Origin: Megalonaias nervosa
Taxonomy: Eukaryota > Mollusca > Bivalvia > Unionida > Unionidae
NCBI GenBank assembly: GCA_016617855.1
Contig: JAECUM010003195.1
Location: 1-64,000, forward strand
Length of the DNA: 64,000 nt
Direction of reading: 5' to 3'
The translations under genes and the position numbers were made by a program. The notes beneath the pieces were generated by a model. It ran no database searches, was not told the DNA's origin, and saw only the letters and a program-made list of their open reading frames with translations. Shown one piece after another: positions 42,087 to 53,300 of this stretch (within the stretch, counting starts at the first letter, position 1; every line of letters starts with the position of its first letter).

Positions 42087-42577
42087 TTATCGCCGTATTT
42101 TTTATCATAATTATTTTCATACTTCATTGGTAGAATATCTGTTAACATACTGTCAATAATACGGAGCTCGCGTATTAAATCGTCCATATCATATTTTACG
42201 CCTTGCAAATAAGATCGTATCTGATCAAGTAATTTTTTATAGGTGATACTTGCTGTTTTACAAGCAGTTTTTTTGGTCTCGAGTCTAGGCTCAATTTTCT
42301 TACACGCTGTTGAAAGAGAGACACCAACACCGGATATTATTAACAAAAACGGGTTTAATGATGCCCCACTTGAGATTATACCAGAGGTGGTCATTAGCAG
42401 TGGTAAATATGATATTACTAGTAGTATTCTGCTGTAATACTTGTAACATTGTTTTACACACCAGAGGTTTTTATGATAAAATTTGTAATATTGCATTGGT
42501 GTTTCAACATCTTGTTTTGGAATTTCTTCTGAAATATGATTGAAATGGATGATTTGTTTTTTCAGCATAGAATACAA
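42077..42577 (-). CDS. Predicted membrane protein, element C
   Basis: 166 residues: an N-terminal helix, a hydrophobic zone at about 50-95 (ILLVISYLPLLMTTSGIISSG and a second span), then a Lys/Cys-bearing helical C-terminal half. Same plan as 10226-10762 in element A although sequence identity is low. Unbroken in a mostly decayed element. First gene inside the left terminus, reading outward. Function unknown. Confidence 0.58.
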   Translation of the reverse strand: MYSMLKKQIIHFNHISEEIPKQDVETPMQYYKFYHKNLWCVKQCYKYYSRILLVISYLPLLMTTSGIISSGASLNPFLLIISGVGVSLSTACKKIEPRLETKKTACKTASITYKKLLDQIRSYLQGVKYDMDDLIRELRIIDSMLTDILPMKYENNYDKKYGDNKV

Positions 42578-42682
42578 GTTTACAATTTTTTACGCGATAG
42601 TAAAAGTTCTAGTACCAATAATTGAATCACGAAAATCACGGAACTTATCATTGTTAGGATCAGCTATAAAATTTCTATACTT

Positions 42683-43858
42683 TTAATAAACATCCGACGA
42701 AGTATCATCGTATCGTTTATTTGTTAGTACCTCATTTTTCTTCAACCAACTGTAGGAATCCAACGTGTTTTCTAATTTATGTTCATACAAATCTGTTTTG
42801 TTTACCAAATTACTGTAATCTCTTTCTGTCTCATCAATGAACCCTAATACCAAACTTATTTGCTCAAACGTGAAATTTTTGAGGACAAGATGTTGTCTGA
42901 TAATTGCGTATGCGACTACGAAATTTGCTAGCATTAATTCTCGGAGTGTGTCTTGTTTAAGAGAAAATAGTAAAAGCAGATACTTTGAATAATATTTCCT
43001 CAACTTCATCGTAATAATTTCGTAATGACAATTGTCTAGAGCACCGGAGCGATGGAAGTGGAACATCGTGTTCTTCTCCTATGTCGTAATAAGAATTAAT
43101 CTCTCTTTTTTCCAAATTTGTGTTCCAGACTTCATCAAAAAACTTTTCACTGTTAAAATCTCTGATCATCGCTAGAGATTCATTAACAATAATCGGATCA
43201 AATTCTGGCTTTTTACGAATCATTGGTAGAATTGCGTTCGAGTACGCTTTAATAAATAACTCTGTATCCGGTGTCATGGTAAGGATTTTAACTAGTGTTT
43301 CTTTGTCATGGTAGTACTTGCCGAGATGCCTAAAATTTTTCGTTTTGAAAAACTATTATATAACTTCTTGTTCCTTTTTTTTTCCCCATTATCTTAGATT
43401 CCGCTAGTCTGTCGAGACTATCATGGCTATCGTTTATTCGTTCTTTTTCCTGTACTATTTCACCATAAGCTCGTACTTTTATTAAGTTCGATTTTATTAT
43501 CAAATCTAGATTTTCAAAATCAAGCTCGAGCAATATTTTTTAGCAGGATTTCAACTTGTTTATGTTCTTCTATACAATCATCAGGCTGACAGTGTCTACT
43601 TATCACAACAAAGTTTGCTATTGCTTTCTTTAGTTGTAGTCCTAGCATGTGCATAACAAGAATTAAAAAAAATTTCTTCTTGTGACAATGGAGAGTTTAT
43701 CATCGGAAGTGAAAATTTTTTCTGGTATTTATCACACGTGCTGATAGTAATTTGTTTCCAGCATTTTGGGGGTTTTTTGAGGGGGGGGGGTAAAAATATT
43801 ATCATAAAATTCTCTCGCAATGAACGCAGATAATTGTCTTGGCATTTGTGTTGACATT
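42683..43858 (-). pseudogene. Hypothetical protein region, element C, broken
   Basis: Several minus-strand frames (42683-43066, 42957-43277, 43330-43533 and weaker parts up to 43858) appear to be pieces of one protein of up to about 390 residues with helical, charged composition (TPDTELFIKAYSNAILP; NFTFEQISLVLGFIDETE). Frames change near 43010 and stops fall between the pieces. The number of original genes cannot be fixed. No counterpart is evident in A or B; in B this part of the element is absent. Confidence 0.4.
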
Positions 43859-43879
43859 TTATTATACAATATCAGATTA

Positions 43880-44280
43880 AATTTGCTCACAATGATCATA
43901 CCAGATCATCGAGTGTATATATTTGAAATGCTGTTAATCCTGGGAACGGAGGTTCAGCAGCGAAAACATAAACTCAAAAATACAAGTACTTGTTAACGGT
44001 ATTTTCTGTCGGAATCGTAAAGTATTGTGTTGTTGAAATATACATGTTTGATGTACTATATAATGCTGTCCAGTTGATATCATTGTTTGATCCTTCCAAT
44101 TGTCAATTATAAATTCGACCAACACCAGAGTTTAATCAACCGCGCAAACGAAATTGACAAATAGCGACTGCAATACGACATTTGATTTTGATCCAGAAGT
44201 TTTCAACTTCTCCGTTTGTCGTCCACTCATGTCTATCAGGGAGAGCATAATAAGGATGATTTTCAGGATAATACGATGAT
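43880..44280 (-). pseudogene. Possible C-terminal head of the fibre gene, element C
   Basis: Minus-strand sequence downstream of the fibre repeats shows short coding-like stretches (YYALPDRHEWTTNGEVENF; TALYSTSNMYISTTQYF) in changing frames. Position fits the C-terminal head of the fibre protein, as in A (10784-11160), but no clear similarity between the two is seen. Receptor-binding heads usually evolve fast. Confidence 0.35.
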
Positions 44281-44284
44281 GCGT

Positions 44285-45159
44285 TTACCTCAAACTAACT
44301 AGGTTGTCAGTTGCCTTAAAAAGTTTTGGAATATACCCAACATTGTTTTTAGTTCGTTTTACGCCACCAGATACACTTTCAACATATAATTTATTTGTCA
44401 GATCATTAGGGTTAACTGGAAAATATGTCGTAGTTATTTTGTTGTTTCTCATGTTTATATTACCTGTCATTGCCCCACAGGATTGTCTTAAATACGGAGT
44501 TAGCGCTCCTTTTAACTCAGCATAACTAATAGCATCAGTATCATTAGCTGGTGGCGAGGTTGTCGGTAATCCAGTTATTTTTGAGTTATCGCTCATTATC
44601 AGGTTACCTGTCATTGTGTTGCCGGACTCATCGAGCTTGTTATCGTCGACATATTTTAGTTGCGTATAACTCACCGCTTGTGTATTATCAACATTTGCTG
44701 GCGGATACGCAGTTTCCAACCCAATAATTTTTTTACTGGACATATCAATATTACCGGTAACCGTTCCACCGGTTTTGTCAAGCTTGTTACCGTTCACATA
44801 CTTCACCTGTAACTAACTTACCGCTTGGGTTTGATTTAAGTTTGCTGGTGGATACCCGGTCTCCAAATTTATAATTTTGTTCCTGACATATCTAAGTTAC
44901 CGCTTAAAGTTCCTCCTGTCAATGATAGTTTATTATCGTCAACAGAGTTTAGTTGTGCATAAGTAACAGCTTGTGTATTAACAACATTTATTGGCGGATA
45001 ATTTGTTTCTAAACCTAGTACTCGTTGATCTGACATCAACAAATTGCCTGTCATTGCATCGCCGGTTTTTTTGACAAATGATTACGTATCAGTTATTGTT
45101 GGTTCGTCAGCGGAAATAGATCCGGTGAGAGTTGTTCCAAATTTTGTGTAATAACTCAT
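44285..45159 (-). pseudogene. Fibre-like structural protein, element C, broken
   Basis: Starts at 45159 and carries at least four copies of a repeat with MTGNxxMSxxKIxGLxTxxPP followed by a Gln/Ser/Tyr string and LKYVDDNKL. This is a tail-fibre-type repeat also seen in the element A fibre. Frame changes occur near 45060 and 44870-44815. The repeats would form a trimeric shaft. The gene diverges from the ATPase with a 37-bp gap, so both probably use one promoter region. Confidence 0.72.
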
Positions 45160-45196
45160 ATTAAATTATATAACATAAAATTATATAACAACATCA

Positions 45197-45874
45197 ATGG
45201 CAAAGTCAACGACAAAGTCGTCGCTGATATTAAATTTTGATACCGAACGATTAATCAAACATAAACACAACAATGAACTTCCAGACTGTCATTATCTTAT
45301 CGTCGGTCGTACAAGGTCTGGTAAGACAAATCTATTATGAAATGTTTTACTCAACAATAACCTCAACTACGATATGGTATACACTTACACAATTAATCCG
45401 CAACAGGATAAATACGAATTGTTAAGTGAATATAACGATAAACTTCGTGATGAGCTTATCGTCGGTGATGATATATTTATGATCAAACAACCAGAGGAAT
45501 TAATTCCCGTTGATGAACTTGATTCGTCCGAACATAAAATAGTTGTGTTTGACGATATCCCGCTAAACAACGAGGAGATGAATAAGATTAAATCACACTT
45601 TTCATTATAGCGTAATAAAAAATGCAATTCAGTTTATCTCGGGCAAGGGTTTTATAACGTTGATAGATTTATTAGGCGAAATACGGGATATTTTATATTA
45701 TATCCTGGACTAGATAATGTCGATGTAAGAAATATTGCAAACGAGCAATGCGGTGATGTAACAAAAGATAAATTTATTGAATTATATCATTAAGCAACCA
45801 AGGACAAATATAACTTTTTCTTATTTCATAAACTCGCACGTGATCCAGCTATGATGTTTCATTTGTTGTATTGA
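45197..45874 (+). pseudogene. Packaging ATPase, element C, three in-frame stops
   Basis: A single frame of 226 codons from ATG 45197, with Walker A (GRTRSGKT, about residues 39-46) and Walker B (KIVVFDDIP, about 116). Stops: TGA 45338-45340, TAG 45608-45610 and TAA near 45791. No indels, so the gene died by point changes. Close to its lineage B counterpart in the last 40 codons (16528-16662) and clearly different from the A ATPase. The coiled-coil gene starts 45 bp later. Confidence 0.82.
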
Positions 45875-45919
45875 TAAATTTCTCTAGACAAATTTTATAG
45901 CGCGTACAGAAAATAAACA

Positions 45920-46990
45920 ATGGACGAACACCAAAAAAGAATCGAATTACTAAAGAAGTTCGTTGAAACTCGAGCTGCTTTTAAGAAAAAAGTGGAAGAA
46001 GCACATCGAGGACAAGTTCAAACAGAAGGAACAGCCGCTAGTTTCCTTAAACCTGTTATTGAAACTTTAATTGGGAAACAACCTGAAGTATCCACAATAT
46101 CTCCAGAGGAGCTAAAAAAAATATAAGATAAAGACTTGTTAGGTTTACTTGGAGAAAAACCAAAAGAGGAAACTAAAAAATTGTAGAGGAACTTGTAAGG
46201 AATATTGCTGATACTGTTGCACGACAGGCTGAATTTGACAGATTAATGAACACTCCTCTTGCGCTTCAACATGCGATAGCAAGAATGACAGTTAATCCAG
46301 CTGAGTTAAAGAGGTTAATAGAAGATGTGTCAGAGCGAACTAAGGAATTATCCGACCAACAAAGAATGATGCAAGAAAGTATCGTAGAAGGTATGTCTCT
46401 TCAAGGAAAGATAAGATTTTACAGAAAACAAGCTAGGGAAAAAATACAGGATGTTGAGTATAATGAATTTATTGAAAAATATTTGAAAAATGAAAGTTTT
46501 AGCAATTTTAATAACATTAGAAAATGGTCTGAAGATGATTACAAAAAACTAATGGGTATTTTAAGAGAAGTACAAAATGATTTTTTGAGAGCTGAAGGAA
46601 TGATTAAACATGCTAAAGAAGAAGAGGAAATAATACCTCGGTTAGATAAAATAAGAGCCGAAATTATTGCTGGTGTTTTGTATGAAACAGCAGAACAATA
46701 TAGACCTAAAGAATATAGTAGAGGTTGGTCTTTTAAAAGTCTGTTCGATAGATACGAAAGTAATCGAGATAGAAAATTACCGGAGGAAAGAGGGCCACCG
46801 GATCTGGCACTAAAGTTTTCTTATCAAACGCAGAAATAGTTGACAGACTATTGCTGCTAATATCATCTAAAGAAGTAGGTAATGAAAGCACTGAAATTGA
46901 AAACGAAATTATTGATATACTGGACTATCTTAGATCGAGCGGATTACTAACATCATCCGAGTACGAAATTTTACGTAACAATCTTATATA
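45920..46990 (+). pseudogene. Coiled-coil structural protein, element C, broken
   Basis: N-terminal frame 45920-46126 (stop TAA 46124), then 46246-46839 in another frame, then a third part to TAA 46988-46990 (LRSSGLLTSSEYEILR type end). Similarity to 16678-18240 is clear at both ends. About 165 codons shorter than B, mostly in the middle, so part of the coiled coil has been lost. Its stop codon overlaps the next start (TAATG). Confidence 0.68.
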
Positions 46991-47735
46991 ATGTCAACAA
47001 CATTATTACTCGACTCGTCACAAACAACGAGTGACAGCGCAAACTTTTCTGTCTACTATAATCCTCCAAAAATATTAGATCGAGCAAACAGTACGAAATC
47101 GGATTAATTTCTGCCACAGTATGGCACTCTATGGCGAATATAAAAAAACATAAAAATGTAAACGACGACTTTACATTTAATTCTGGCACAACGACTTCAG
47201 TTAAAATACCACAGGGAGCATATAACGTAACTGATATTAATAAATCGATAAAAGAACTGATCGGCAAAGCTGCCGCAGATAATTTTGAGCTGGTTCCGAA
47301 CTATAGTACGCTACGAGCTAGAATGACATTAAAAAATAATTAGATAATAGATTTTTCACCAGTGACTAGTATTGCGTCGCTGTTAGGCTTTAAAAACCAA
47401 TAATACGGCAGTGTTACAGAACAAAGTGTATCATATGACGGTGATCTGCCAGTTAACATAACACATGTAAATACAATATTTATTAATTGTTCTATTGCAT
47501 CAGGGTCTTATTCGGCTAAAGGTAGCCAAGGTCAAACGATCTATAGTTTTTCACCTATGTCCCACCAGGGTCACTAATGCAAATTACCCCTCGACAAATA
47601 AGATACTATCCAATTACTCCTGAAAATCAAATAACGAATATAACAATGCAACTAACAGATCAATCAGGGCGACAAATAGACCTTAACAACGCAATTATCA
47701 CATATTACTTACACCTACGCGCGATCACAGCGTAG
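46990..47735 (+). pseudogene. Probable minor capsid (penton-like) protein, element C
   Basis: ATG 46990 overlaps the previous stop. Frame changes near 47085 and 47345 separate the N-terminal part (VKIPQGAYNVTDINKSIK), the middle and the end (NCSIASGSYSAKGSQGQT, then QLTDQSGRQIDLNN, which unlike B lacks the stop). Ends at 47735. Homologue of 18289-19067. Confidence 0.58.
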
Positions 47736-47777
47736 CTATCGCGCATAAATTTTGTAAACCTAATTTAATAACAAAGA

Positions 47778-48143
47778 TGAGACCAAAAACGTTTATAGAA
47801 GAAGAATTGTCGGTGGATTTTTAGGAAACGTATTTACAACAATAGCTGAAAATATCCCAGGAATTGCGCGTAAAGTAGCACCTATTGCTTTTGACGCAGG
47901 AAAAGCTTTTGCTAGCACTTCTGGCACCGCATTAGGTCAAAAGGTTGCTGAGAAAATAAAAGGCGACACCAAAGGCGTTGCACCTTCAAACGCAGAAATA
48001 AAACGAGCAATATCAGATATTGCACCAACAGCGGAAACAGAACGAGCTATGATACCTACCACAAAAAATTATTATCACCACACGGCGAAGAGGTAATACG
48101 TAAACTTGTAAAGAAAACAAGACAAACGCCTGCTGCCTTTTAG
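47778..48143 (+). pseudogene. Small helical virion-type protein, element C
   Basis: The frame with VGGFLGNVFTTIAENIPG is open from about 47780 through an Ala-rich helix to about 48060; a shift then leads to the end at 48143. The only nearby ATG (47778) is one base out of frame with it, as in element B. Counterpart of 14191-14655 (A) and 19068-19462 (B). Confidence 0.5.
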
Positions 48144-48191
48144 TCGTTGCAATTTTATGTGCCACACAATTTTGTGTAGTAAAATAAAATA

Positions 48192-49938
48192 ATGTTAGTC
48201 AAAAATTATCTCGATCTTGCCGAAGAACTTGATAACGACAACGTAGTGACGGAATTCGAGTACGTTGAATACCTCGACGAAAACTCAAACGAACCAAATA
48301 AAGCTGGCGTCAGAACATTTAACACAAGAGACGAAGATGTGTTTCTGTTACCGAACAAGGCAGTGTTAGAAGTGCGTGGCCAGTTGTTAACTGCGATAGA
48401 CGGTGATATTTCAGCGGGCTCAGAAATTGCACTTGTCAATAACGGCTGAAGTTTGTTTAGAAGTGCTCGGTACTAATTAGCCAATCAAACCGTGGAAGAT
48501 ATTTCAGTGCACTTGCCTGTAGCAAGTACAGTACTTAACATCGTCTAGTTCAGCGATGATTACTCGAGATCAGTGGCCACAAGTATGATGTGGTTCAAGG
48601 ACACAGGATTAGGACAATCTGTTTCAGGCGAATTTATTGCAGCGTCAGAAATTGCACTTGTCAATAACGGCTGAAGTTTGTTTAGAAGTGCTCGGTACTA
48701 ATTAGCCAATCAAACCGTGGAAGATATTTCAGTGCACTTGCCTGTAGCAAGCACAATACTTAACATCGTCTAGTTCAGCGATGATTACTCGAGATCAGTG
48801 GCCACAAGTATGATGTGGTTCAAGGACACAGGATTAGGACAATCTGTTTCAGGCGAATTTATTGCAGGTGGTGCTCTTACGCTGCTGAAGATCTTGTGAT
48901 CGTTAGAAATTTTCTTATAGCAAATGCTGTAAAATTTGGTATAGTTCCTCCAGGTGCAGTGGCAGATGTAAATGTTGTAAGAGTTTCATTAACAGCGGCG
49001 TGTAATAATCTTGGTATAACACCACCAGGTGCAGCAGCAGATGGAGTCACTATGTTAAATTTAATAAATGGCGTTATTAGTACACGTAATATAAGATATA
49101 ACGAGGGATATGCCAAACGAAAAGCATTTGCCGCAGAATCTCGCCAAATAACAATAATGCTTCCGTTAAGCACAATTTGTTAACTTTTGCCATGATTACA
49201 ACAAAGTTTTTCACGGACTAAAACACACTTATTTTAGATCGAGCGGATCAAAACGATTGTATAATACAAGCCGCTAGAGTGGCTGAAGGACAGTTTGCTG
49301 TTACAAGATTAGCGCTGTGGATGCCACTAGTTGTTCCGTCGGTGGGTAAAACGATGGAACTCGAATCACTATTGACCGAGGGGGCAAAAAAGATATATTT
49401 TCAGCAAAACAGATTTTATCAAACAGCAATTCCTAATGCAACTGATTACACATGGCGTGTTACAACTACGTCAAGCGAACAATTACCTCGACACTTGTCT
49501 ATTGTATTTCAACGACAGGCGAGTCGTAATAATCAAGAAATGAACAATTCCGTATTTGATAACCCAGACGACAGACTAATTTTTGTTAGAATAAATTATA
49601 GACAATATCCCGAACGTGCAATCGAATGTAATTTTGCTGTAGACGCCACCAGAAATATATCTCGGCCGTATATGTACCTCATGGAAGCAACGCAAAAATA
49701 TCAGGACGCAGACAGTGGATCTCAGGTATCAGTAGGAGAATTTCGGTCACAATATCCTATCTTGTATTTTGACGTTTCAAAACATTCCGAACAAGCTATC
49801 AGATCGACTGCTGATATTGAAGTTACTTGGACGCTTGGCATGCTACCAGCCGAACAATATAACGTATACGTGCTAGTTGTCAGTGATAGATTTTTGACAT
49901 TTGATGCAACCAAGGGAAAAATGACCGTACAAGTATAA
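48192..49938 (+). pseudogene. Major capsid protein, element C, with tandem duplication and stops
   Basis: 48192-48449 gives the N-terminus (LVKNYLDLAEELDNDN; ILEVRGQ-like segment). Then follows a 225-bp segment present twice in tandem (about 48420-48869), each copy with the same three nonsense codons. The rest continues in changed frames (48815-49183) and the C-terminal third is open from 49279 to 49938 (FRSQYPILYFDVSKH). Several frameshifts near 48890, 49180 and 49250. Aligns along its length with 19535-21093. Confidence 0.82.
48420..48869. repeat. 225-bp tandem duplication inside the MCP
   Basis: TCAGAAATTGCACTTG starts at 48420 and again at 48645; the two copies differ at only a few positions (for example near 48533 and 48758). 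The period equals 75 codons. Each copy contains TGA, TAA and TAG codons at the same places where element B has Trp, Gln and Ser codons. Confidence 0.92.
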
Positions 49939-49963
49939 TTTGTGTGAGAAAAAAGTATAAGCG

Positions 49964-50389
49964 ATGAAAACGGAATACACAACCAGAGAAATATACCTAA
50001 TACCTGGGCAAATTGAAAAATTACTAGCAGCGATTGCCAGACGTAATTTTGTTTCTTTAATGATATCCCCAGAGGCATCAGTCTCCAGAGACAAAGTCTC
50101 CACAACCGCAGTGAAAGTAATGTTAACTCGACAGCAAATCAATAAACTCAATCGGGGAAAACCGTTTATGCTGAAATTATCCACTGCACAAATAACAGTG
50201 ATGTCAAAACGTGGCAGATTTCTAGGACCAGCATTTCCTGTGATAGCTAGTGCAATTCCAAAAATATTACCTGTACTAGGAACACTGGGACTGGCTGCCG
50301 TGTCTGGGGCAGTACCAGGAGCAATTAAAAGCTCGGTATCTGGAGACGGTGGCTCCGGCGATGGTATCAAACAAATATATCGTCAGTGA
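49964..50389 (+). CDS. Small structural protein with hydrophobic tail, element C
   Basis: 141 residues, unbroken. N-terminal compact domain (REIYLIPGQIEKLLAAIARR), a middle with NRGKPFMLKLSTAQI, and a C-terminal part with hydrophobic, Gly/Ala-rich helices (GPAFPVIASAIPKILPVLGTLG). Broken homologues in A (12281-12750) and B (21113-21503). Lies 26 bp after the MCP. A cement, membrane-active or core role is possible; no direct motif. Confidence 0.62.
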   Translation: MKTEYTTREIYLIPGQIEKLLAAIARRNFVSLMISPEASVSRDKVSTTAVKVMLTRQQINKLNRGKPFMLKLSTAQITVMSKRGRFLGPAFPVIASAIPKILPVLGTLGLAAVSGAVPGAIKSSVSGDGGSGDGIKQIYRQ

Positions 50390-50458
50390 CTACGTCATTG
50401 TAGCTTCCACAATGACTTACGTCATCGCGCGTAGTTTTATGTAACAATAAATAATATC

Positions 50459-50653
50459 ATGTCATGCAAAAAAATCGTCAACAACCAAAAAAAAAACAAG
50501 AAAACAACGAAAAAGTCGAAGTCGCCAAGGAAAACAAAACAAGGAGGATTTATTCAAATAGCTCCACTGCTAGCGGGACTAGCAGGCAGTCTGCTTCCGA
50601 ATCTACTAGGAATCGGACGCCGAATGACACTACCAGGAACTAGGCGCCGTTGA
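50459..50653 (+). CDS. Small basic core-like protein, element C
   Basis: 64 residues, unbroken. The first 30 residues are very Lys-rich, followed by GGFIQIAPLLAGLAGSLLPN and a basic end with LPGTRRR. Such Lys/Arg-rich short proteins in adeno-like viruses condense DNA; here that role is inference. Overlaps the protease frame by 4 bp. The homologue in B is frameshifted (21526-21700). Confidence 0.52.
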   Translation: MSCKKIVNNQKKNKKTTKKSKSPRKTKQGGFIQIAPLLAGLAGSLLPNLLGIGRRMTLPGTRRR

Positions 50654-51091
50654 CGGCTTTATCGTTGAGTAATTTTGATATACTCGAAAAATTAAAATCC
50701 AACGACAAAGTCGCTGAAACAGGATTTAGTGGAGTATATTCCAAAGACGAATTAGGTAATGTATCACCAGGTGGTTCGTGTGTTGTAAATATACAAAACT
50801 TCAAGGATGGATCAGGAACTCATTGGGTTGCTATTTACGATAATAATTATTTTCATTCGTTCGGACTTCCTCCGAACAATCTTATAAAAAATATATTTTT
50901 AAAAAAAATTAAAAAAATAAATTACTCGTCTAATCAACTACAGCCTATTGGAACATCAGCTTGTGGCTATTATTGTATTATGTTTATCCGGCAGATGTTG
51001 CAATCCTCCGATTTTTTTAAGGTCTTTTTTTTTGCAGTTTGACAGACATCCAAGCAAAAACAACGATGATATAGCAATAAAATTTGTGTGA
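50650..51091 (+). pseudogene. Adenain-like cysteine protease, element C
   Basis: Open from 50650 to 51042 with His in GTHWVAIYD, a position-equivalent His in place of Asp (YFHSFG instead of YFDSFG), Gln in SNQLQP and Cys in SACGYYCIMF. The end shifts frame in a run of nine T (about 51025) and similarity continues to 51091. No ATG: the only near start is TTG 50650, and TAG lies upstream in this frame. The Asp-to-His change at the third catalytic position may have lowered activity even before the frameshift. Confidence 0.75.
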
Positions 51092-51105
51092 CAATCGAAT
51101 ATAAC

Positions 51106-51277
51106 ATGTCGCAAACTATAACGTATCGCTTAAAATGTAAAACTAAAACGCCTAACAAAGACGAAAAAAATAGAAAAAACAAAAAATAACAGAACGATGC
51201 TAAAAGATATTTGTACTGTTTGCGGTAGAAGAAAAGTGTGTTTATTTCCTCGACGAGTCCAAGATCACCTTCGCTGA
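51106..51277 (+). pseudogene. Small zinc-ribbon protein, element C, frameshifted
   Basis: Starts at ATG 51106 (ATATAACATG). Only one CxxC-like pair is kept per frame (KCK; CTVCGRRK) and the frame changes near 51180. Homologue of 22161-22322. Confidence 0.42.
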
Positions 51278-51340
51278 CGTCGAGGTCTGGTGTCCCTGAC
51301 AATGTCAGGGGAGTTATTTTGGTCGATGATTAAAATAATA

Positions 51341-51895
51341 ATGAGTCGAAGTTGTAAGTGTGGTTGTGATAAAGATCTTTGCATAGAACAAGAAAAAATT
51401 GTTACGTATTGTCAATCCTGTAATCGCTGGGAAGTAATTGGTTTTGGGATGGATATACATAAAATTATCGGTATGTTACCGAAACTGAGCGGAGGTTAAA
51501 CATTACCCGGACATAAATACACTGGGCCGTATAATCCGCTAGATAAACAACTAGACGAAAATGATAATCCACTGCCCGGACAAGAGCCTTACAATCTAGT
51601 TGATGCAGCAGCGTTGCGTCACGATATCTGTTATCGTGATATAGAGCGGACTGATAACGTTCGTGCAGAAAACTCAAAATCAGAATGTGACAAAAAAAAT
51701 GCTAGACGAACTTAAGATATGAAACCTACAAATCTACGAGAACGATTTGATAGAAGGTCGGTTCAAGGAATGATCGGAACAAAAATTAAACTTGGACTTG
51801 GAAAAGACCCCCTGACAACGTCAGGTGGAAAAGAATTATATGATGATCTGGCATCAGAGCTACAGAAACCTACAAAAAAAGTTTCAACAACGTAA
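51341..51895 (+). pseudogene. Zn-ribbon plus phospholipase A2-like protein, element C
   Basis: ATG 51341 (AATAATAATG) opens CKCGCDKDLC and CQSC knuckles. A TAA at 51497 replaces the Trp codon before LPGHKYTGPYNP. The His-Asp pair is in ALRHDICYRDI. A run of A near 51695 changes the frame before the C-terminal part (IGTKIKLGLGKD), which ends at 51895. Homologue of 22363-22879 and more distantly of 1326-1841. Confidence 0.7.
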
Positions 51896-52759
51896 TGTTG
51901 TCGCGAATGCCGTTGACGATATCTGGGCGATAGATTTAGTTGATGTGTCAAATCTTGCTCAGTTTAACGTTGGCGCTGATGGCACTCCAAAGGAGTATCT
52001 CTTTAACGTTATTGACTTTTTTAGCAAATACGCGTTTATTATACCCGTTTATGGTAAACACAGGAACATCGATGATTGATGCGTTCAAACAAATAATAAC
52101 AAGTACAGAAAGTAAATCAAATAAAATTTGGACCGATGATGGAGGGGAGTTTTTTAATAAAAAATTTGAACAGTTTTTAGAACAAAATAACATAAAAATG
52201 TATTACAGGAAACGAGGGAAAAGCGTTGTCGTTGAAAGATTTAATCGTACACTAAACAAGTTGATACATAAATATCTGACAGCCAAAAACACGAACAGGT
52301 ATATTGATGATCTTTCACAAATTGTTGATAAATATAATGACACAAAATATCGAACTATGAAAATGTCACCAAACGCTGCAATTAAAAATCCGATATTAGC
52401 AAATGAAAACATGTATCGCAGACATAAATTTAAGGTAGGTGATAGAGTTCGAATTTCGTTGACCAAAAAAGTATTCGAAAAAGGATTTACTCCAAACTGG
52501 AGTGAAGAAGTATTTGTCATCGATAAAGTTTTATTGACAATACCTGTAACGTACGCGCTAAAGGATCTAGGTGGGAAACCGGTAATTAGTAGCTATTACG
52601 AACAAGAATTACAGAAAACTAAACAAGATATATTTATTATTGAAAAGGTTATCAGGAAAAAAGGCAATAAAAGCTTTGTCAAGTGGCGTGGGTATAGATA
52701 AATTTAACAGTTGGATACCAACTAAATCTATATTCTCGACAACGCCGAGGACGAGATAA
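51825..52759 (+). pseudogene. Retroviral-type integrase with chromodomain, element C
   Basis: Two frames: 51825-52079 (VANAVDDIWAIDLVDVSN, first Asp in NVIDFFSKYA) and 51940-52701, which holds WTDDGGEFFNKK (second Asp), VVERFNRTLN (Glu) and the C-terminal chromodomain (FVKWRGY). Frame changes near 52070 and 52697; the end is at 52759. Better preserved than in B. The N-terminal HHCC zinc finger is not visible. Confidence 0.83.
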
Positions 52760-53265
52760 TGTTATAAATTTGCTCGTACTTAAGTTTGACAGATTTACAT
52801 CTGACCGGCGTGCACAACGACATTAAATATGATTTTCTCACATTATCAATAGTGCTGTTTTTGTACATCAACTCAAATATTTTTAAAAAAAAATAAAATC
52901 ATTTCTTATGCTCTTTTGTTGGCCGGCTATTTTCATGTTGAGAAAAGGTTTTATAAGTTGCCAAAACACTTGTTGCTCGGCGACAGTAAAATTAAATTTT
53001 ATTATTTTTTTGGTAATATGATACTTAACATTATATCGTCCAGTTGTGGGTCTGCTGCAAATTTTTTCTCAACTACGCCTACAATCTCGTCTTCTTCATC
53101 GTCGTTGTCAAATAAAATGTCATCCTCGGTATAAGACTCACATTTATCTCTGGAGATTATATCGTTGGCGGTTATATTGCTTGCGATTATATCGCGGGAG
53201 ATTGTATCTCCTGCTATAAAATTATCATCCGCGTATATATCAGCAAGTCGTTTCATCAGATTCAT
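52742..53265 (-). CDS. Acidic small protein with possible -1 frameshift extension, element C
   Basis: 87 residues from ATG 53265 (TATTATAATATG) with a repetitive middle (short DTISRDIIASNITANDIISRD-type Ile/Asp/Asn/Ser units), an acidic stretch (DNDDEEDE) and an end in PKK-TAATAA at 53002. The in-frame heptamer A AAA AAA precedes the stops, and the -1 frame continues with KFNFTVAEQQVFWQLIKPF and beyond until a poly-T indel near 52890. Same arrangement as 23737-24238 in element B. Family unknown. Confidence 0.52.
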
Positions 53266-53300
53266 ATTATAATATATTTTTATCTACTTTATAAAATAAT

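Noticed and set aside
43596..43820. Small ORF with FLPPPLKKPP
   Set aside because: Created by a homopolymer G run near 43780 and not shared with other copies; kept only as part of the broken hypothetical region.
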